A stretch of 8,095 bases of DNA from an uncultured Alphaproteobacteria bacterium (GCA_913064755.1 CAJYBQ010000125.1:1-8095), one strand, 5' to 3'. Numbered from the stretch's first letter, positions 1 through 6,772 are shown. Made by a program: numbers and translations. The notes: generated by a model from the letters alone, not told the origin.

Positions 1-1978
1 AGCGCGCATCGACCAGAGACGGTGTCTCCCCCTGCCCGCCGGCGTCCCTGGCGACCAGGCGGTACTCGGGTTCCGCAACCGCTTCATCCAGCGCGACGTA
101 GAGACTGCCCTGGAACCAGGTATAGCCGAGCACACCTGTCGCGGTTGCCATGTCCACGGCCCGGTCGTCCGCCTTGTCATGACGGATCGTCTGCATGCGC
201 CCGCGATCCAGCACCCGCCAGTGATCGGTGCCGAGCTTCTCGAACCGGGTCGAGTAGAAACCTTCCGCAAGCTGGGCGTAATGACTGGCCGTGATCGGCG
301 CGATCAGCTGGCTGCGCGCGAATTCGAGGTTCGTGATCAATGCCTGAAGCGCCGCCGGACGTTCGCCCGAATACATGTGGTAATAGACGTTGATGCCCTT
401 CAACCGCCGCGGGCTTTCCGTATTCTTCAGGGTCAGGATCAGGTCCTGGAAGCCGAAATACCGCCCCGACCAGAGATCGGTGTAGGTGTTCTCGTTGCTG
501 TTCACGGCGAAGATCTGCATCTGCCCGCCGAATGTCCGCCCCACGGGGGGCACGTAGCTGACGGAGGGGTATTCCGGGTCGAAGCGCGAATCGCCGCCGT
601 TGATGTTCAGCATTCCCGCGTCGCGCGATGCCTTGATCATCCGCGGGGTCGGGGAGGTATTGCCCGACCAGAGCACGATCTCGGCCTTCTTGCCCTTCGG
701 TGCGAACTGCTCGACGTATTCCGTTGCCCCGCCGAACTCCAGCGGCAGGTCGAACGGCTTGCTGCCGAAGCCGCGCGGCTGGTCGTAGGCGTCGGCAAGC
801 GACGCCGTCTGGTTGGCCACCTCGCTGGTCAGCAGTTCCTTGCCCCACAGGGTCTCGTCATTGATCTTGTAGAGGCGGACGAAGGGTGCCTCCTTGGCCT
901 TGGTATAATCCTCGAAGAAACCCCATTCGAACGGATGGCTGTAGGTGTGATGCGCGACCTCCACCTGCGGCAGTTCGAAGATTTCCCGCGCGACCTGCTG
1001 GGACTCCCGGTCACCGGACCAGGCCGGGTCCAGGTCGGCCGCGATGGGACCGACCGTGATCGGCAGATCGGGATAGGGTGCAATGGCCCGTTCCAGGATG
1101 ACCCGGGACGAATAGAGTCCGTCCCGCCGGTAGCCCTTCACCAGCGAGACATTGCGCCAGCCATCGCCGTCGATGTGGCTGAAATAGATCCGTCTGCCGC
1201 TGAGGGTCGTGGTATCGGGCTTTGGAAAGCTGTCCGTCGCAAATACCCTGGCGATGAAGGCAAACGGGTTGATGAACCACTGGGTGCGAAAGAACACCGG
1301 GTCGCGGTAATAGGCCCAGCCGTTCTCCACGAAACCACCGAAGGGCGAGGTGATGACCAGGTCGCTGGTCGACTTGTCCTGCCCGCGGAAAACCTGCAGG
1401 TGGGACGTCGCGAAATCCGCCGTCACCTCGTATTTCTCGTAGGCGGGCAGCTTGCCCGCCATCGGCCGCTCGAAATCCACCATCGCGGGATCGCGGTTCT
1501 GCACCCGGCTGTCGAAGGTGACGTTCGTCCACTCCCCCGCTATCCGAAACCCGAGACGGTCGAGAAAGGCGTTGGACCTTGCGCGGCTGGGATCGGGTGT
1601 CCCGTCATTCGCTGCCAGGAAGCCCAGGTCGCCCAGCGACATGTACTTCTTGCCGGCATCGACCATGCGTTCCGCCCAGTCGATGAACTTCAGCGGGCGG
1701 GGAATGGCACCCGTGTTGAACCAGGTGATGATCCCGGCGATGGTCGGATCGTCGATCGCGTCCTCCGGCAGGGGCGCGCTGATCTCGTGATACTCGAGCT
1801 TCAGCCCCAGGTGGTTGAAGGGCATCTCGGCCAAGGCATGCAGCGGATGCGTCCGCAACTCGTCGCCGTCGAAATTGTAGAACGCCAGCACCCGCCGCGG
1901 CACCTCTGCGGCAATCGACACGGATGCCGCCGAGGTGACGCCCAGAATGCAGAGAAGCAGGACAGCGATGCGCAACAA
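1..1978 (-). CDS. PelA-like periplasmic polysaccharide deacetylase, 3' end outside window
   Basis: Seen: an uninterrupted minus-strand frame of 659 codons that runs off the left edge. The first 24 residues form a signal peptide (M-L-R, then a hydrophobic run, ending SIAA). Residues about 28-250 look like a Rossmann-type alpha/beta domain. A CE4-like deacetylase domain follows at about 260-540: SHIDGDGW with Asp270 and Asp272, HHTYSHPFEW with His344 and His348 (HxxxH metal site), GGDSRFD at 461-467, and YYHMYSG with His534. Known: P. aeruginosa PelA deacetylates Pel exopolysaccharide in the periplasm, and its D528/H600 spacing (72) is close to the 74 here. Inferred: the protein matches PelA from about residue 286 onward, so the N-terminal glycoside hydrolase domain is absent and roughly 30 codons lie beyond the edge. 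Start: the only in-frame candidates before the signal peptide are TTG codons, and TTG at 1978 has GGTGAG 6 nt upstream. The substrate need not be Pel. The family call is firm; the role is inferred. Confidence 0.85.
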   Translation of the reverse strand, partial: MLRIAVLLLCILGVTSAASVSIAAEVPRRVLAFYNFDGDELRTHPLHALAEMPFNHLGLKLEYHEISAPLPEDAIDDPTIAGIITWFNTGAIPRPLKFIDWAERMVDAGKKYMSLGDLGFLAANDGTPDPSRARSNAFLDRLGFRIAGEWTNVTFDSRVQNRDPAMVDFERPMAGKLPAYEKYEVTADFATSHLQVFRGQDKSTSDLVITSPFGGFVENGWAYYRDPVFFRTQWFINPFAFIARVFATDSFPKPDTTTLSGRRIYFSHIDGDGWRNVSLVKGYRRDGLYSSRVILERAIAPYPDLPITVGPIAADLDPAWSGDRESQQVAREIFELPQVEVAHHTYSHPFEWGFFEDYTKAKEAPFVRLYKINDETLWGKELLTSEVANQTASLADAYDQPRGFGSKPFDLPLEFGGATEYVEQFAPKGKKAEIVLWSGNTSPTPRMIKASRDAGMLNINGGDSRFDPEYPSVSYVPPVGRTFGGQMQIFAVNSNENTYTDLWSGRYFGFQDLILTLKNTESPRRLKGINVYYHMYSGERPAALQALITNLEFARSQLIAPITASHYAQLAEGFYSTRFEKLGTDHWRVLDRGRMQTIRHDKADDRAVDMATATGVLGYTWFQGSLYVALDEAVAEPEYRLVARDAGGQGETPSLVDAR

Positions 1979-2121
1979 GTGATACTCACCCGCGTGTTCG
2001 CCACGGCGGGGCCCTTCAGGTTTCGGTAAGCGAATCAGGATAACACAGGTCAATCAAGCAATTGCCATGCCGTCCGTGATCTGTTTCGCTGTCGGTCGAC
2101 CAACAGGACAAGGATAGCAAC
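1979..2121. other. Divergent intergenic region between deacetylase and MFS genes
   Basis: This 143-bp gap must carry both divergent promoters. On the minus strand TTGACC (around 2045-2050) resembles a -35 box, but the hexamer 17 nt later is a poor -10; on the plus strand TTGCCA at 2063-2068 likewise lacks a good partner, so neither promoter is called. Two 8-bp palindromes are present, GCAATTGC at 2058-2065 and GGTCGACC at 2094-2101. They could be regulator half-sites but are short enough to arise by chance. Confidence 0.4.
1985..1990 (-). promoter_or_regulatory. Ribosome binding site supporting the TTG start of the deacetylase gene
   Basis: The minus strand reads GGTGAG, then TATCAC, then TTG. 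A Shine-Dalgarno-like hexamer 6 nt before the TTG at 1978 supports that start; a second TTG follows immediately at 1975. No ATG or GTG occurs in frame between the upstream in-frame TGA and these codons. Confidence 0.6.
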
Positions 2122-3444
2122 ATGCTGCGCGCCCTGGCCCCCGTGGCCGCACTGCTGGTCAGTGTTGCTTTCATGCTGATGGGCAATGGTCTGCAATCGA
2201 CCCTGCTGCCCATGCGCGCGCAGATCGAGGACTATACTTCCGTCCAGATCGGTGTGCTGGGATCGGCCTATTTCGTCGGTTTCGCGCTGGGCTGCTGGCG
2301 TGGTGCCCTGCTGATCCGCCGGGTCGGACACATCCGCACCTTCGCCGCCGTGGTGGCCATCGCTTCCACCTCCGCGCTGGTCCACGCGCTGGTATTCGAA
2401 CCCGTTGTCTGGTGGGCCATTCGCCTGCTTTCCGGGGCCTGCATCGCGGTCCTGTTCATGGTGATCGAGAGCTGGCTGAACGAGAAGTCCACGAATGAGA
2501 CACGTGGTCTCGTGTTTTCGGTCTACACCGCCATCAACCTGACCGTGATCTCGATCGGGCAATTGCTGATCGCCTTCGGCAACCCGGAGGGATTCCCGCT
2601 GTTCCTGATGGCCTCCATCCTGATTTCCTGGGCCGCCGTTCCAGTGGCCATGACCCGGTCGGAAAGCCCGGAGCCGCCGGACAGCATCGGCATCCGCATC
2701 GGCTACCTGATCCGGCTGTCACCCGTTGGTTTCATCGGCAGTTTCGTGGTCGGCATGACCAATGGCGCGTTCTGGGCGCTGGCCCCGGTGGTCGCGCAGG
2801 GCGGCACCAGCAATGCCGCGCTTGCCGCCATCTTCATTGCCGTGGTGGTCATCGGCGGTGCCGTGGGACAATACCCCCTCGGCAAGATATCCGACCGCAT
2901 GGACCGCCGGAAGCTGATCATCATCGTGGCCGGTCTCGCCGCCGTGTCCGGCATCTGCCTCGGCCTGTTCGGGGCGGATGGCCAGACCATCCTGATGGTC
3001 ATCGGCTTCATCTTCGGCATGTTCGCCTTCCCGCTCTATTCCCTCTGCGTCGCCCATGCCAACGACCATGTGGAGGGCAAGAGCTTCGTGGAGGCTGCCA
3101 GCGGCCTGCTGCTGACCTATGCCGCCGGCGCGGTCGTCGGCCCCATCATCGCCTCCGTGGTCATCTCCCAGGCCGGCGCGGGCGGATTGTTCTACTTCAC
3201 ATGCGGCACCCACCTGCTGTTCGTCGCCTTCGTCATCTACCGCATGCGCAGCCGGGAAGCGGTGCCGGTGGCGGAGCAGGGTGATTTCGTCGAGGCCATG
3301 AATGCAGGCCAGACCATTCTGCCGGTCGAAACCAGCGGTGCCGACGACGATGATCCGGCCGAGGATGTCGAGGCCGAGGACGCCGAGACGGCGGAGACCG
3401 CCGATGCAGGACCTGACGAAGACGGCACGAAGAAATCGACCTGA
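2122..3444 (+). CDS. YcaD-like MFS transporter with acidic C-terminal tail
   Basis: A 440-residue inner-membrane protein of the major facilitator superfamily, with about 12 hydrophobic segments across residues 1-375. Family signs: MGNGLQSTLLP at 20-30, the ESWLNEKS motif at 116-123 followed by RG, a second-half motif A at 249-264 (GQYPLGKISDRMDRRK), and an AHANDHVEGKSF segment followed by a Gly/Ala-rich helix at about 310-345. These match E. coli YcaD and its relatives, whose substrates are poorly known. Start: ATG with AAGGA 7 nt upstream. Odd: residues about 403-436 form a hydrophilic tail with about 15 Asp/Glu, ending in KKST; YcaD (about 380 residues) lacks it. The gene stands alone, divergent from the deacetylase and convergent with emrB. 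Its substrate cannot be read from the sequence. Confidence 0.9.
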   Translation: MLRALAPVAALLVSVAFMLMGNGLQSTLLPMRAQIEDYTSVQIGVLGSAYFVGFALGCWRGALLIRRVGHIRTFAAVVAIASTSALVHALVFEPVVWWAIRLLSGACIAVLFMVIESWLNEKSTNETRGLVFSVYTAINLTVISIGQLLIAFGNPEGFPLFLMASILISWAAVPVAMTRSESPEPPDSIGIRIGYLIRLSPVGFIGSFVVGMTNGAFWALAPVVAQGGTSNAALAAIFIAVVVIGGAVGQYPLGKISDRMDRRKLIIIVAGLAAVSGICLGLFGADGQTILMVIGFIFGMFAFPLYSLCVAHANDHVEGKSFVEAASGLLLTYAAGAVVGPIIASVVISQAGAGGLFYFTCGTHLLFVAFVIYRMRSREAVPVAEQGDFVEAMNAGQTILPVETSGADDDDPAEDVEAEDAETAETADAGPDEDGTKKST

Positions 3445-3470
3445 AGCGCCGGTCGTCGAAGGGGCTTCAG
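3441..3470. terminator. Shared hairpin between convergent genes, possible bidirectional terminator
   Basis: CTGAAGCGCC (3441-3450) pairs with GGGGCTTCAG (3461-3470) around a 10-nt loop: ten positions with one mismatch, seven outer pairs perfect. The MFS stop codon (3442-3444) and the emrB stop codon (3467-3469) each lie in one arm. No T-tract follows on either side, so intrinsic termination is uncertain; a 3'-end stabilising structure is equally possible. Confidence 0.4.
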
Positions 3471-5035
3471 TCGCCCTCGGTCCGGTTCATGCGCTTCCGG
3501 CCCCGCACCATGTGCCAGGCCCCGAACAGCGCGATCAGGAATGTCAGGGCACTGACTTCGAAGGAGACGTGGAATCCCTGCTGACTGGCCTGCAGCAGGA
3601 TGACCCGGCTGAGATACTCGGAAGCGACGGCGGCCTGCTGCACATCGGATAGCCCGGCAGCGGCAGCCATCTCCCCCACCTGTTGCAGGTACGATTCGGT
3701 GACCTGGTTGGACGGGTTCTGGGTGGCCGCCAGCAGGTCCTGGAAGAACCCGGTCTGCTGGTCCAGCAGGATGGCGAGGAAATTGACGCCGAAGGCACCG
3801 CCCAGTTGCCGCGTGAAGTTCATCGTCGATGACCCCTGCGCCAGCAGGTGCATGGGCAGCAGGCGCAACGACCCGGCGCTGAGGGACGGGAAGATGAAGC
3901 CCATTCCCATGCGGCTGATCATGATCAGCCCGGCCAGGGTCAGGAAATCGGTATTGGCGTCGGCATAGGAAAGCAGGAAGAACGAGATCGCGAACAGGGT
4001 CAGCCCGAAGCCGGTGATGTAGCCGGGTTCGTACCTGTCGGCCAGGCGGCCGGTGACCGGGATCAGGCAGATCATCGACAGGCCCGCCGGCACCAGCAGC
4101 AGGCCCGACTGGGTCGGGGTCAGCCCCTGGATGGTCTGCACGAACAGCGGGATCAGGTAGGTGGACCCGAACAGTCCCGCCCCCAGGATGAAGCTGATGA
4201 TCCCCGCGCCGATGAACCCCGGTTGCAGGAAGATGCGTATCTGCAGCATCGGCAGCGCCGTCCGCCGCTCCCACCAGATGAAGGTCGCGAAGGCCGTCAC
4301 AGCGATGGCAAAGCGGCCGACCACCCAGGTGTCCCGCCAGCCGTCGATCTGGCCGTCGGTGAAGGCGGTCAGCAGGCTGACAAGAAAGGTGACCAGCAAC
4401 CCGAAACCGATCCAGTCGAACCGCGGGCGCTCCGGTGCCGTGGCCCCGGATGGCAGGAACATGGAGGACAGCAGGATACCGATCATCGCCATCGGCACCC
4501 CGGCATAGAACACGTAGCGCCAGCCGAACCCGTCCACCAGCAACCCGCCGATGAAGGGTCCCACCGCGGGTGCCATTACCACGCCGACGCCATAGAGCCC
4601 CATCGCCGCGCCGCGTTTCTCCGGCGGGAACACCTGGTAGACCGAGACCATGGCCATGGGCTGGATGACGCCGGCCGCCGCGCCCTGCAGGATCCGACTG
4701 AGGATCAGCGTGTCCGACGATGTGCTGAAGCCCCCCAGAAGCCCCCCGGCAAGGAACAGCGCCAGGAAGAACAGCATGGTGGCCCGCTGGCCGAACGACT
4801 TCATGCACCAGTCGACCAGCAGCATGGTGCCGGTCATGGACGCCAGGAAGCCGGTGGAAAGCCATTGCGCCGTGATCTGGTCAATGCCGAAGGCGCCCAT
4901 GATGTCGGGGATCGCCACGTTGACGATCGTCGCCGCCAGCACCGCGGAAATCGTCGTGGACATGGCCGTGAACATGGCCAGCCAGCGATAGCCGGGACCA
5001 TAGCGCTGGAACAGGACCTCAGTTGTTTCCGGCAT
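3467..5035 (-). CDS. emrB: EmrB/QacA-type (DHA2) multidrug efflux MFS transporter
   Basis: A 522-residue inner-membrane drug:proton antiporter of the 14-helix DHA2 family, working with the EmrA-type protein encoded just upstream to export drugs or toxic metabolites. Seen: TIVNVAIPDI at 36-45 in TM1, RILQGAAAGVIQP at 114-126 (motif B region), motif C GVGVVMAPAVGPFIGG at 149-164, GRLADRYEPG in the second half, and NFTRQLGGAFG near TM13, which EmrB proteins share. A long hydrophilic loop with QNPSNQVTES precedes the last helix. Odd: the TM1 motif usually reads LDxTIxNVAxP, but here it is LAATIVNVAIP, so the membrane Asp is missing. Start: ATG at 5035, overlapping the end of emrA by 17 bp; a GTG four codons upstream (5047) is possible but would lengthen the overlap and has no better ribosome site. 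Translation is probably coupled to emrA. Substrate unknown. Confidence 0.93.
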   Translation of the reverse strand: MPETTEVLFQRYGPGYRWLAMFTAMSTTISAVLAATIVNVAIPDIMGAFGIDQITAQWLSTGFLASMTGTMLLVDWCMKSFGQRATMLFFLALFLAGGLLGGFSTSSDTLILSRILQGAAAGVIQPMAMVSVYQVFPPEKRGAAMGLYGVGVVMAPAVGPFIGGLLVDGFGWRYVFYAGVPMAMIGILLSSMFLPSGATAPERPRFDWIGFGLLVTFLVSLLTAFTDGQIDGWRDTWVVGRFAIAVTAFATFIWWERRTALPMLQIRIFLQPGFIGAGIISFILGAGLFGSTYLIPLFVQTIQGLTPTQSGLLLVPAGLSMICLIPVTGRLADRYEPGYITGFGLTLFAISFFLLSYADANTDFLTLAGLIMISRMGMGFIFPSLSAGSLRLLPMHLLAQGSSTMNFTRQLGGAFGVNFLAILLDQQTGFFQDLLAATQNPSNQVTESYLQQVGEMAAAAGLSDVQQAAVASEYLSRVILLQASQQGFHVSFEVSALTFLIALFGAWHMVRGRKRMNRTEGD

Positions 5036-6191
5036 TACCCGGCCCACCAGCGTCCGGGTCCACGTCGATGGCGACCTCCACCATCATGCCGGGACGCAGC
5101 TGTATCCGCGCACCGGAGATGTCGATGCGCACCGGCACCCGCTGGGTCACCTTGGTGAAGTTGCCGGATGGACTGGGGTTGGGCAACAGCGCGAACTGGC
5201 TGGTTGCGGCCGGCCCGATCCAGGTCACCCGCCCCGTGACCTTCTCGTTCGGATAGGCATCGATCCTGATCACTGCCGTAGATCCGACCTGGAACCGCTC
5301 GATCTCGGTTTCCTTCACGTTGGCCGCCACCCAGACGTTGTCCGGGTCATGCAGCATCAACAGCCGGGTTCCGGGGCGGACATACTCGCCCTCCTCCACG
5401 AAGGTCCTGTCGATGACCGCGTCGATGCCGCTGATGATGTCCAGGTCGGACAGCGCCACCTGGTGCTGTTCCAGGCGGGCCTGCAGCGCCGCCGCTTCTG
5501 CCTTCAGGGCCGCCAGTTCCTGTTCGATCACCGCCATGCGGACCTGTTCCGCCTCGACCTCGCCCAGTTCGGCCTCCGCTTCCCGCACCGCGGCACGGGC
5601 CTGCAGCAACTGCCGGTCGGCATTGGTGAAGCTGGTGCGCAATGCGTCGAGGCGCTGTGCCGCGATGACCTTGCGCTGAAACAGCTTCTCCCCGCGCTTC
5701 AGCCCGGTTTCGGCGCTGGCCCGGCTGGCACTGGCCGCATTCTCGCCTGCCTGGGCCACGTCGATATGCGCCTGCGCCACCTTCAGCGCCGACTGGTTGC
5801 GCCGCAGGATCAGCGCCCGCTCCGCCTCCAGGCGCGCATGCTGCGCATTGGTCCGGTCGATCTCCGCGCGGGCTTCCGCAATGCGCAGGCGCACGGTGCG
5901 CTGATCCATGCTGACCAGCACCTGTCCACGGGAAACCCGGTCACCGGTACCGACATGCAGATCGACCACCCGGCCCGGTTCCTGCGCGCTGATGGTCACC
6001 ATGTCCGACGCGATGCGCGAATCGATGATGAAGACATGAACCTGCCGGTCGTGCAGCCACTTGCCGCCGAACCACAGCCCCAGGCCAAGCACCGCGGCCA
6101 GCACGGCAAGGCGCACGAGGCGCCCGCGGCGTCCGTTCCTCGGCTTGCGACCGCCCGCCATGGCCAGTTCCGGCGTTGAATCAGTGCTCAT
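5019..6191 (-). CDS. emrA: EmrA-type membrane fusion protein (HlyD family)
   Basis: A 390-residue periplasmic adaptor that links the EmrB pump to an outer-membrane channel. No TolC-like gene is present in the window, so the channel would be encoded elsewhere. Seen: a basic N-terminus (RKPRNGRRGR) followed by one membrane anchor at about 25-46; a first biotinyl/lipoyl-like half at about 60-98 (QEPGRVVDLHVGTGDRVSRG); a long Ala/Glu/Arg-rich coiled-coil hairpin at about 100-245; a second lipoyl half at about 250-280 (IDRTFVEEGEYVRPG); and a beta-barrel with the EmrA hallmark FALLP...SGNFTKVTQRVPVRI at 333-356. Length is normal for EmrA. Start: ATG at 6191 overlaps the slyA stop as ATGA, a classic coupling; an upstream in-frame start at 6263 would lie deep inside slyA and add 24 residues not expected for the family. 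Member of the slyA-emrA-emrB operon. Confidence 0.94.
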   Translation of the reverse strand: MSTDSTPELAMAGGRKPRNGRRGRLVRLAVLAAVLGLGLWFGGKWLHDRQVHVFIIDSRIASDMVTISAQEPGRVVDLHVGTGDRVSRGQVLVSMDQRTVRLRIAEARAEIDRTNAQHARLEAERALILRRNQSALKVAQAHIDVAQAGENAASASRASAETGLKRGEKLFQRKVIAAQRLDALRTSFTNADRQLLQARAAVREAEAELGEVEAEQVRMAVIEQELAALKAEAAALQARLEQHQVALSDLDIISGIDAVIDRTFVEEGEYVRPGTRLLMLHDPDNVWVAANVKETEIERFQVGSTAVIRIDAYPNEKVTGRVTWIGPAATSQFALLPNPSPSGNFTKVTQRVPVRIDISGARIQLRPGMMVEVAIDVDPDAGGPGNAGNN

Positions 6192-6658
6192 GCCGCCTGC
6201 CCCCGCGATGTTGCGTCCGGCGCATCGAGGCGCGTCTGGATCAGTTCGAAGATGGCAATGCACCGCGCCAGTTCATCGGGCGGAATATCGATGGTCATCT
6301 CCCGACGCAGGCCGTCGGCGATCTTCTCGATCTCCGCCAGCACCGGCGTGGCGGCGGCCGTCAGGTGAACCGTCTTGGCGCGCCCGTCGCGCGGGTCGGC
6401 CCGCCGTTCCACCAGGCCCGCTTCCTCCAGCGAGTGCAGCAGGCGCACCAGTGTCGGACCCTCGATGCCGATATGGTCGGCCAGCCGGTGCTGCTGCATG
6501 CCATCGCCGCCCCGCGCGATCTGCAGCAGCGTTGTCCAGCGCGCCTGCGTCAGACCGGTGGTCCGCAGGCGCTGGTCCAGCTTCCACCGCCAGCGCCGCG
6601 ACATGCGCACCATCGCCAGTGCAAACCCGATCCGTATCTCGTCATCCTGAGTGCTCAT
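6188..6658 (-). CDS. slyA: SlyA-type MarR-family transcriptional regulator
   Basis: A 156-residue dimeric winged-helix DNA-binding protein. Seen: WRWKLDQRLRTTGLTQARW at 23-41, then the helix-turn-helix with recognition helix GIEGPTLVRLLHSLEE at 64-79, then the wing DPRDGRAKTVHLT at 88-100. From memory, enterobacterial SlyA has GIEQPSLVRTLDQLEE and ...RRAKRIKLT in the same places, and the C-terminal dimerisation helices also match, so this is SlyA-like rather than a generic MarR. Context: first gene of an operon with emrA (ATGA overlap) and emrB, and preceded by a perfect SlyA palindrome. Inferred role: autoregulator and ligand-released repressor of the efflux pump. The ATG at 6658 gives the usual family length, but no Shine-Dalgarno sequence is visible, suggesting a leaderless message. 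Confidence 0.93.
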   Translation of the reverse strand: MSTQDDEIRIGFALAMVRMSRRWRWKLDQRLRTTGLTQARWTTLLQIARGGDGMQQHRLADHIGIEGPTLVRLLHSLEEAGLVERRADPRDGRAKTVHLTAAATPVLAEIEKIADGLRREMTIDIPPDELARCIAIFELIQTRLDAPDATSRGQAA

Positions 6659-6667
6659 GCGAAATCA

Positions 6668-6679
6668 TTAGCAAGCTAA
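6668..6679. promoter_or_regulatory. Perfect SlyA operator palindrome upstream of slyA
   Basis: TTAGCAAGCTAA is a perfect 12-bp palindrome (TTAGC, AA, GCTAA) that ends 9 bp before the slyA start. It is identical to the published consensus site of Salmonella SlyA, as I recall it. The recognition helix of the adjacent regulator is nearly the same as SlyA's, so site and protein fit each other. Overlap with the candidate -10 box and spacer suggests autorepression. Confidence 0.8.
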
Positions 6680-6689
6680 GCAAATTGCT
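6679..6689. promoter_or_regulatory. Second palindrome, possible auxiliary SlyA site
   Basis: AGCAAATTGCT (arms AGCAA and TTGCT, centre A) abuts the SlyA palindrome, sharing one base with it, and reaches the candidate -35 box. Centre-to-centre distance is about 10.5 bp, one helical turn, so two dimers could lie on the same face. It departs from the SlyA consensus and is only a candidate. Confidence 0.45.
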
Positions 6690-6757
6690 CAACGTGTTTC
6701 ATGCGCATGGGGGCATGCAGCCAGCGAAGACACCGGATCGGGCAGGCACGGCAAGCT

Positions 6758-6772
6758 CCGGTCAGCGACCGG
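6758..6772 (-). terminator. Hairpin across the stop codon of the crotonase gene
   Basis: CCGGTC (6758-6763) pairs perfectly with GACCGG (6767-6772) around a 3-nt loop. The TGA stop (6762-6764) lies in the arm and loop. No T-tract follows on the minus strand, so it may be a weak terminator or an mRNA 3'-end structure. Confidence 0.35.

Larger units (their letters stand above)
6664..6692 (-). promoter_or_regulatory. Candidate promoter of the slyA-emrA-emrB operon
   Basis: On the minus strand TTGAGC (6692-6687) and AATGAT (6669-6664) are separated by 17 nt, each matching the sigma-70 consensus at 4 of 6 positions. Only five bases separate the -10 from the slyA ATG, which would put transcription start at or next to the start codon. 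The spacer is almost wholly covered by the two palindromes. Assigned by eye. Confidence 0.4.
6659..6761. other. Intergenic region between the crotonase gene and slyA
   Basis: This 103-bp region holds the slyA promoter and operators at its left end, a small inverted repeat GCATG/CATGC (6705-6709 and 6714-6718) in the middle, and part of the hairpin at the end of the crotonase gene at its right end. No small gene is evident. Confidence 0.5.

Noticed and set aside
179..2029. A 616-codon plus-strand open frame
   Set aside because: It is antisense to the deacetylase gene, whose frame has a signal peptide and family catalytic motifs. The plus-strand translation is Arg/Gly/Pro-rich with no recognisable domain, as expected from G+C-rich codon bias.
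2058..2101. GCAATTGC and GGTCGACC palindromes as operators in the divergent region
   Set aside because: Each is only 8 bp, they are unrelated to each other, and no cognate regulator gene is adjacent; chance occurrence is likely.
3237..4865. A 542-codon minus-strand frame overlapping both emrB and the end of the YcaD-like gene
   Set aside because: It is a shifted frame of emrB that runs through the convergent gene; its sequence is Arg/Gly/Pro-rich low-complexity and matches no family.
5035..5047. GTG start for emrB at 5047
   Set aside because: It adds only four residues, lengthens the overlap with emrA and has no better ribosome site than the ATG at 5035. It cannot be fully excluded.
3848..5158. 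A 436-codon plus-strand open frame opposite emrB
   Set aside because: The translation is dominated by His, Gln, Arg and Asp, a mirror of a hydrophobic membrane protein read antisense; emrB on the other strand is unambiguous.
5349..6179. A 276-codon plus-strand frame opposite emrA
   Set aside because: Antisense shadow of the emrA coiled-coil region; no ribosome site or domain.
6192..6263. Upstream start for emrA at 6263
   Set aside because: It would lie 76 bp inside slyA and add 24 residues foreign to the family, whereas the ATG at 6191 overlaps the slyA stop as ATGA.
6705..6718. GCATG/CATGC inverted repeat as a terminator
   Set aside because: A five-pair stem with a GGGG loop (CCCC on the other strand) and no T-tract is too weak to call.
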